This document shows positions 62,197 through 64,000 of a stretch of 64,000 bases of DNA, in pieces. Position 1 is the first letter of the stretch. Each line of letters begins with the position of its first letter. Under the pieces are notes generated by a model. It did no database searches, was not told where the DNA came from, and was given only the letters and a program-made list of their open reading frames with translations. The DNA is from Pelagibacterium lentulum (lineage in GTDB: Bacteria; Pseudomonadota; Alphaproteobacteria; Rhizobiales; Devosiaceae). The DNA lies in NCBI RefSeq assembly GCF_003992625.1, contig NZ_RZMW01000043.1:1-64000 (forward strand). Reading direction: 5' to 3'. The translations under genes and the position numbers were made by a program.

Positions 62197-62703
62197 TTAC
62201 GCCGAACCACCGTCATAAGCATATGATTCTGCATTTATGCCAAGGTGTTGGCATATGCCGCGCACAACCAGCATGTGATCGAGATGTTCGGGCACGCCTG
62301 AAACCGTGATCGCGCCGACAACGCCGACATTCTTGATGCGGATGGGAAAACCACCGCCCGCCAATACATAGTCAGCTGCCGACAGGCCGCTATCGGCGGG
62401 AAAGGCGCGATTTTGCGGCGTCGCTTTGCGCTCGAGCACCATTCGGTAGCTGCTTTTCCCAAAGCGTTTGACCACGTTGATCTTGCGCCGCACCCAATCG
62501 GGATTGTCCGCGCTGGTGCCGGGCAGTGCCATATAGAAAAGCTGCCGATCCCAGAAGCGAATATCGCAAACGATACCAAGATGTTCGGCGCGGGCAAGCT
62601 CGCGGATCGTTGAGCCGATCTCGAATGCGATCTCCTCATCGAAACGCTCGAAAACCAGATCGTTTTCATGGGCGATGACGCTGGCCAGATGATGCTGGGA
62701 CAT
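62197..62703 (-). CDS. UPF0303/HbpS-like (heme-degrading domain) protein
   Basis: 168 aa. The GGGFPIRIKNVGVVGAITVSG block with GVPEHLDHMLVVRGI is the HbpS/GlcG (DUF336) signature; EIGSTIRELARAEHLGI is typical of the UPF0303 subgroup. Some HbpS proteins bind heme. The stop lies ten bases before phzF, so the two are co-transcribed. ATG 62703 has GAGGGAGG upstream. Confidence 0.85.
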   Translation of the reverse strand: MSQHHLASVIAHENDLVFERFDEEIAFEIGSTIRELARAEHLGIVCDIRFWDRQLFYMALPGTSADNPDWVRRKINVVKRFGKSSYRMVLERKATPQNRAFPADSGLSAADYVLAGGGFPIRIKNVGVVGAITVSGVPEHLDHMLVVRGICQHLGINAESYAYDGGSA

Positions 62704-62754
62704 GTGCGGCCTCCCTCTTCCTTTTTTCTTATCCGATTTGCCTGGCACAGAAAC

Positions 62755-62788
62755 AAAAAAACTGCGCACCGGAACGTCCGATGCGCAG
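62755..62788 (-). terminator. Terminator after ilvC
   Basis: CTGCGCA (62762-62768) and TGCGCAG (62782-62788), 7 bp, followed on the minus strand by a run of seven T (plus-strand A 62755-62761). Confidence 0.85.
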
Positions 62789-62817
62789 CCCATTATTTTC
62801 CAAAATGGAGCAGCGGA

Positions 62818-63873
<1,056 letters not shown>

Positions 63874-64000
63874 TTACGCCCCGTAGAGCGCGAAAAACTG
63901 TTCCCGCGCCCGGCGGGCATCGGCGGCGATTGTCTGCTCGTCAAGCTCCATCCGATCGCCGAGCAAAAGCCGGATCTGAACGTCTCGAACCACAAGGCCG
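63874..64000 (-). CDS. C-terminus of an unidentified protein (partial)
   Basis: Last 41 codons of a minus-strand gene cut by the window edge: GLVVRDVQIRLLLGDRMELD, then EQTIAADARRAREQFFALYGA-stop. The helical, charged tail would fit a TetR-family regulator, often found before ilvC in Rhizobiales, but there is too little to identify it. Confidence 0.6.
   Translation of the reverse strand, partial: GLVVRDVQIRLLLGDRMELDEQTIAADARRAREQFFALYGA

Overview
The window reads as chromosome of an alphaproteobacterium of the Rhizobiales/Hyphomicrobiales, plausibly a Devosia/Pelagibacterium-type lineage (inference). Reasons: FlbT/FlaF flagellar control genes, a giant growth-pole-ring-like coiled-coil protein, TTAA-N7-TTAA CtrA-type sites, the cysG-DUF2849-cysI arrangement, and palindromic intergenic repeats typical of the group. 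No CRISPR array, rRNA or insertion sequence was seen.

Layout. 1-7048: flagellar block, with flagellin-flbT-flaF on the plus strand converging on a flgE-flgK-flgL operon that has a sigma-54-type promoter. 7304-12087: an ATPase paired with metA, an orphan BrnA-like antitoxin, and the ycjX-ycjF stress pair. 12129-20181: a sulfur-assimilation block (siroheme synthase, DUF2849, sulfite reductase, a CysH-DUF934 fusion) followed by a ferredoxin reductase and [2Fe-2S] ferredoxin likely to feed electrons to it; a second similar ferredoxin lies on the other side. 20281-26299: an Hpt protein and a 1761-aa growth-pole-ring-like protein, divergent around a canonical CtrA box. 26356-30419: a glycosyltransferase, two paralogous metallophosphoesterases and an MFS transporter, resembling a duplicated PlcP-Agt phosphate-sparing lipid-remodelling locus. 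30505-41207: LysE exporter, DUF1697, exported NagZ-like hydrolase, CHASE2-PAS-GGDEF-EAL protein, acetyl-CoA synthetase, and an acetyltransferase/flippase/FemAB-like group.

41539-57630 is an integrated mobile element of about 16 kb, the most interesting part. It is bounded by a perfect 46-bp direct repeat of the 3' end of tRNA-Lys(CUU) and leaves that tRNA intact. It carries an integrase, AlpA-like regulator, DUF3987 primase/helicase-like protein beside an iteron cluster that may be its origin, an HK97-type capsid and S49 prohead protease, a short tape-measure protein, tail fibre and fibre chaperone, Lar antirestriction protein and XRE repressor. I find no terminase, portal, major tail or lysis gene, yet no obviously broken gene. 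It therefore looks like a capsid-encoding phage satellite, or a heavily reduced prophage. A DUF4145 zinc-finger gene sits on the opposite strand between two terminators, as expected of accessory (defence-like) cargo.

57585-64000: tRNA-Lys, exported MsrA, GNAT, leuA preceded by a leucine-rich leader peptide and terminator-like hairpin (probable attenuation), a membrane protein, PhzF-like isomerase, UPF0303 protein, ilvC, and the end of an unidentified gene cut by the window edge.
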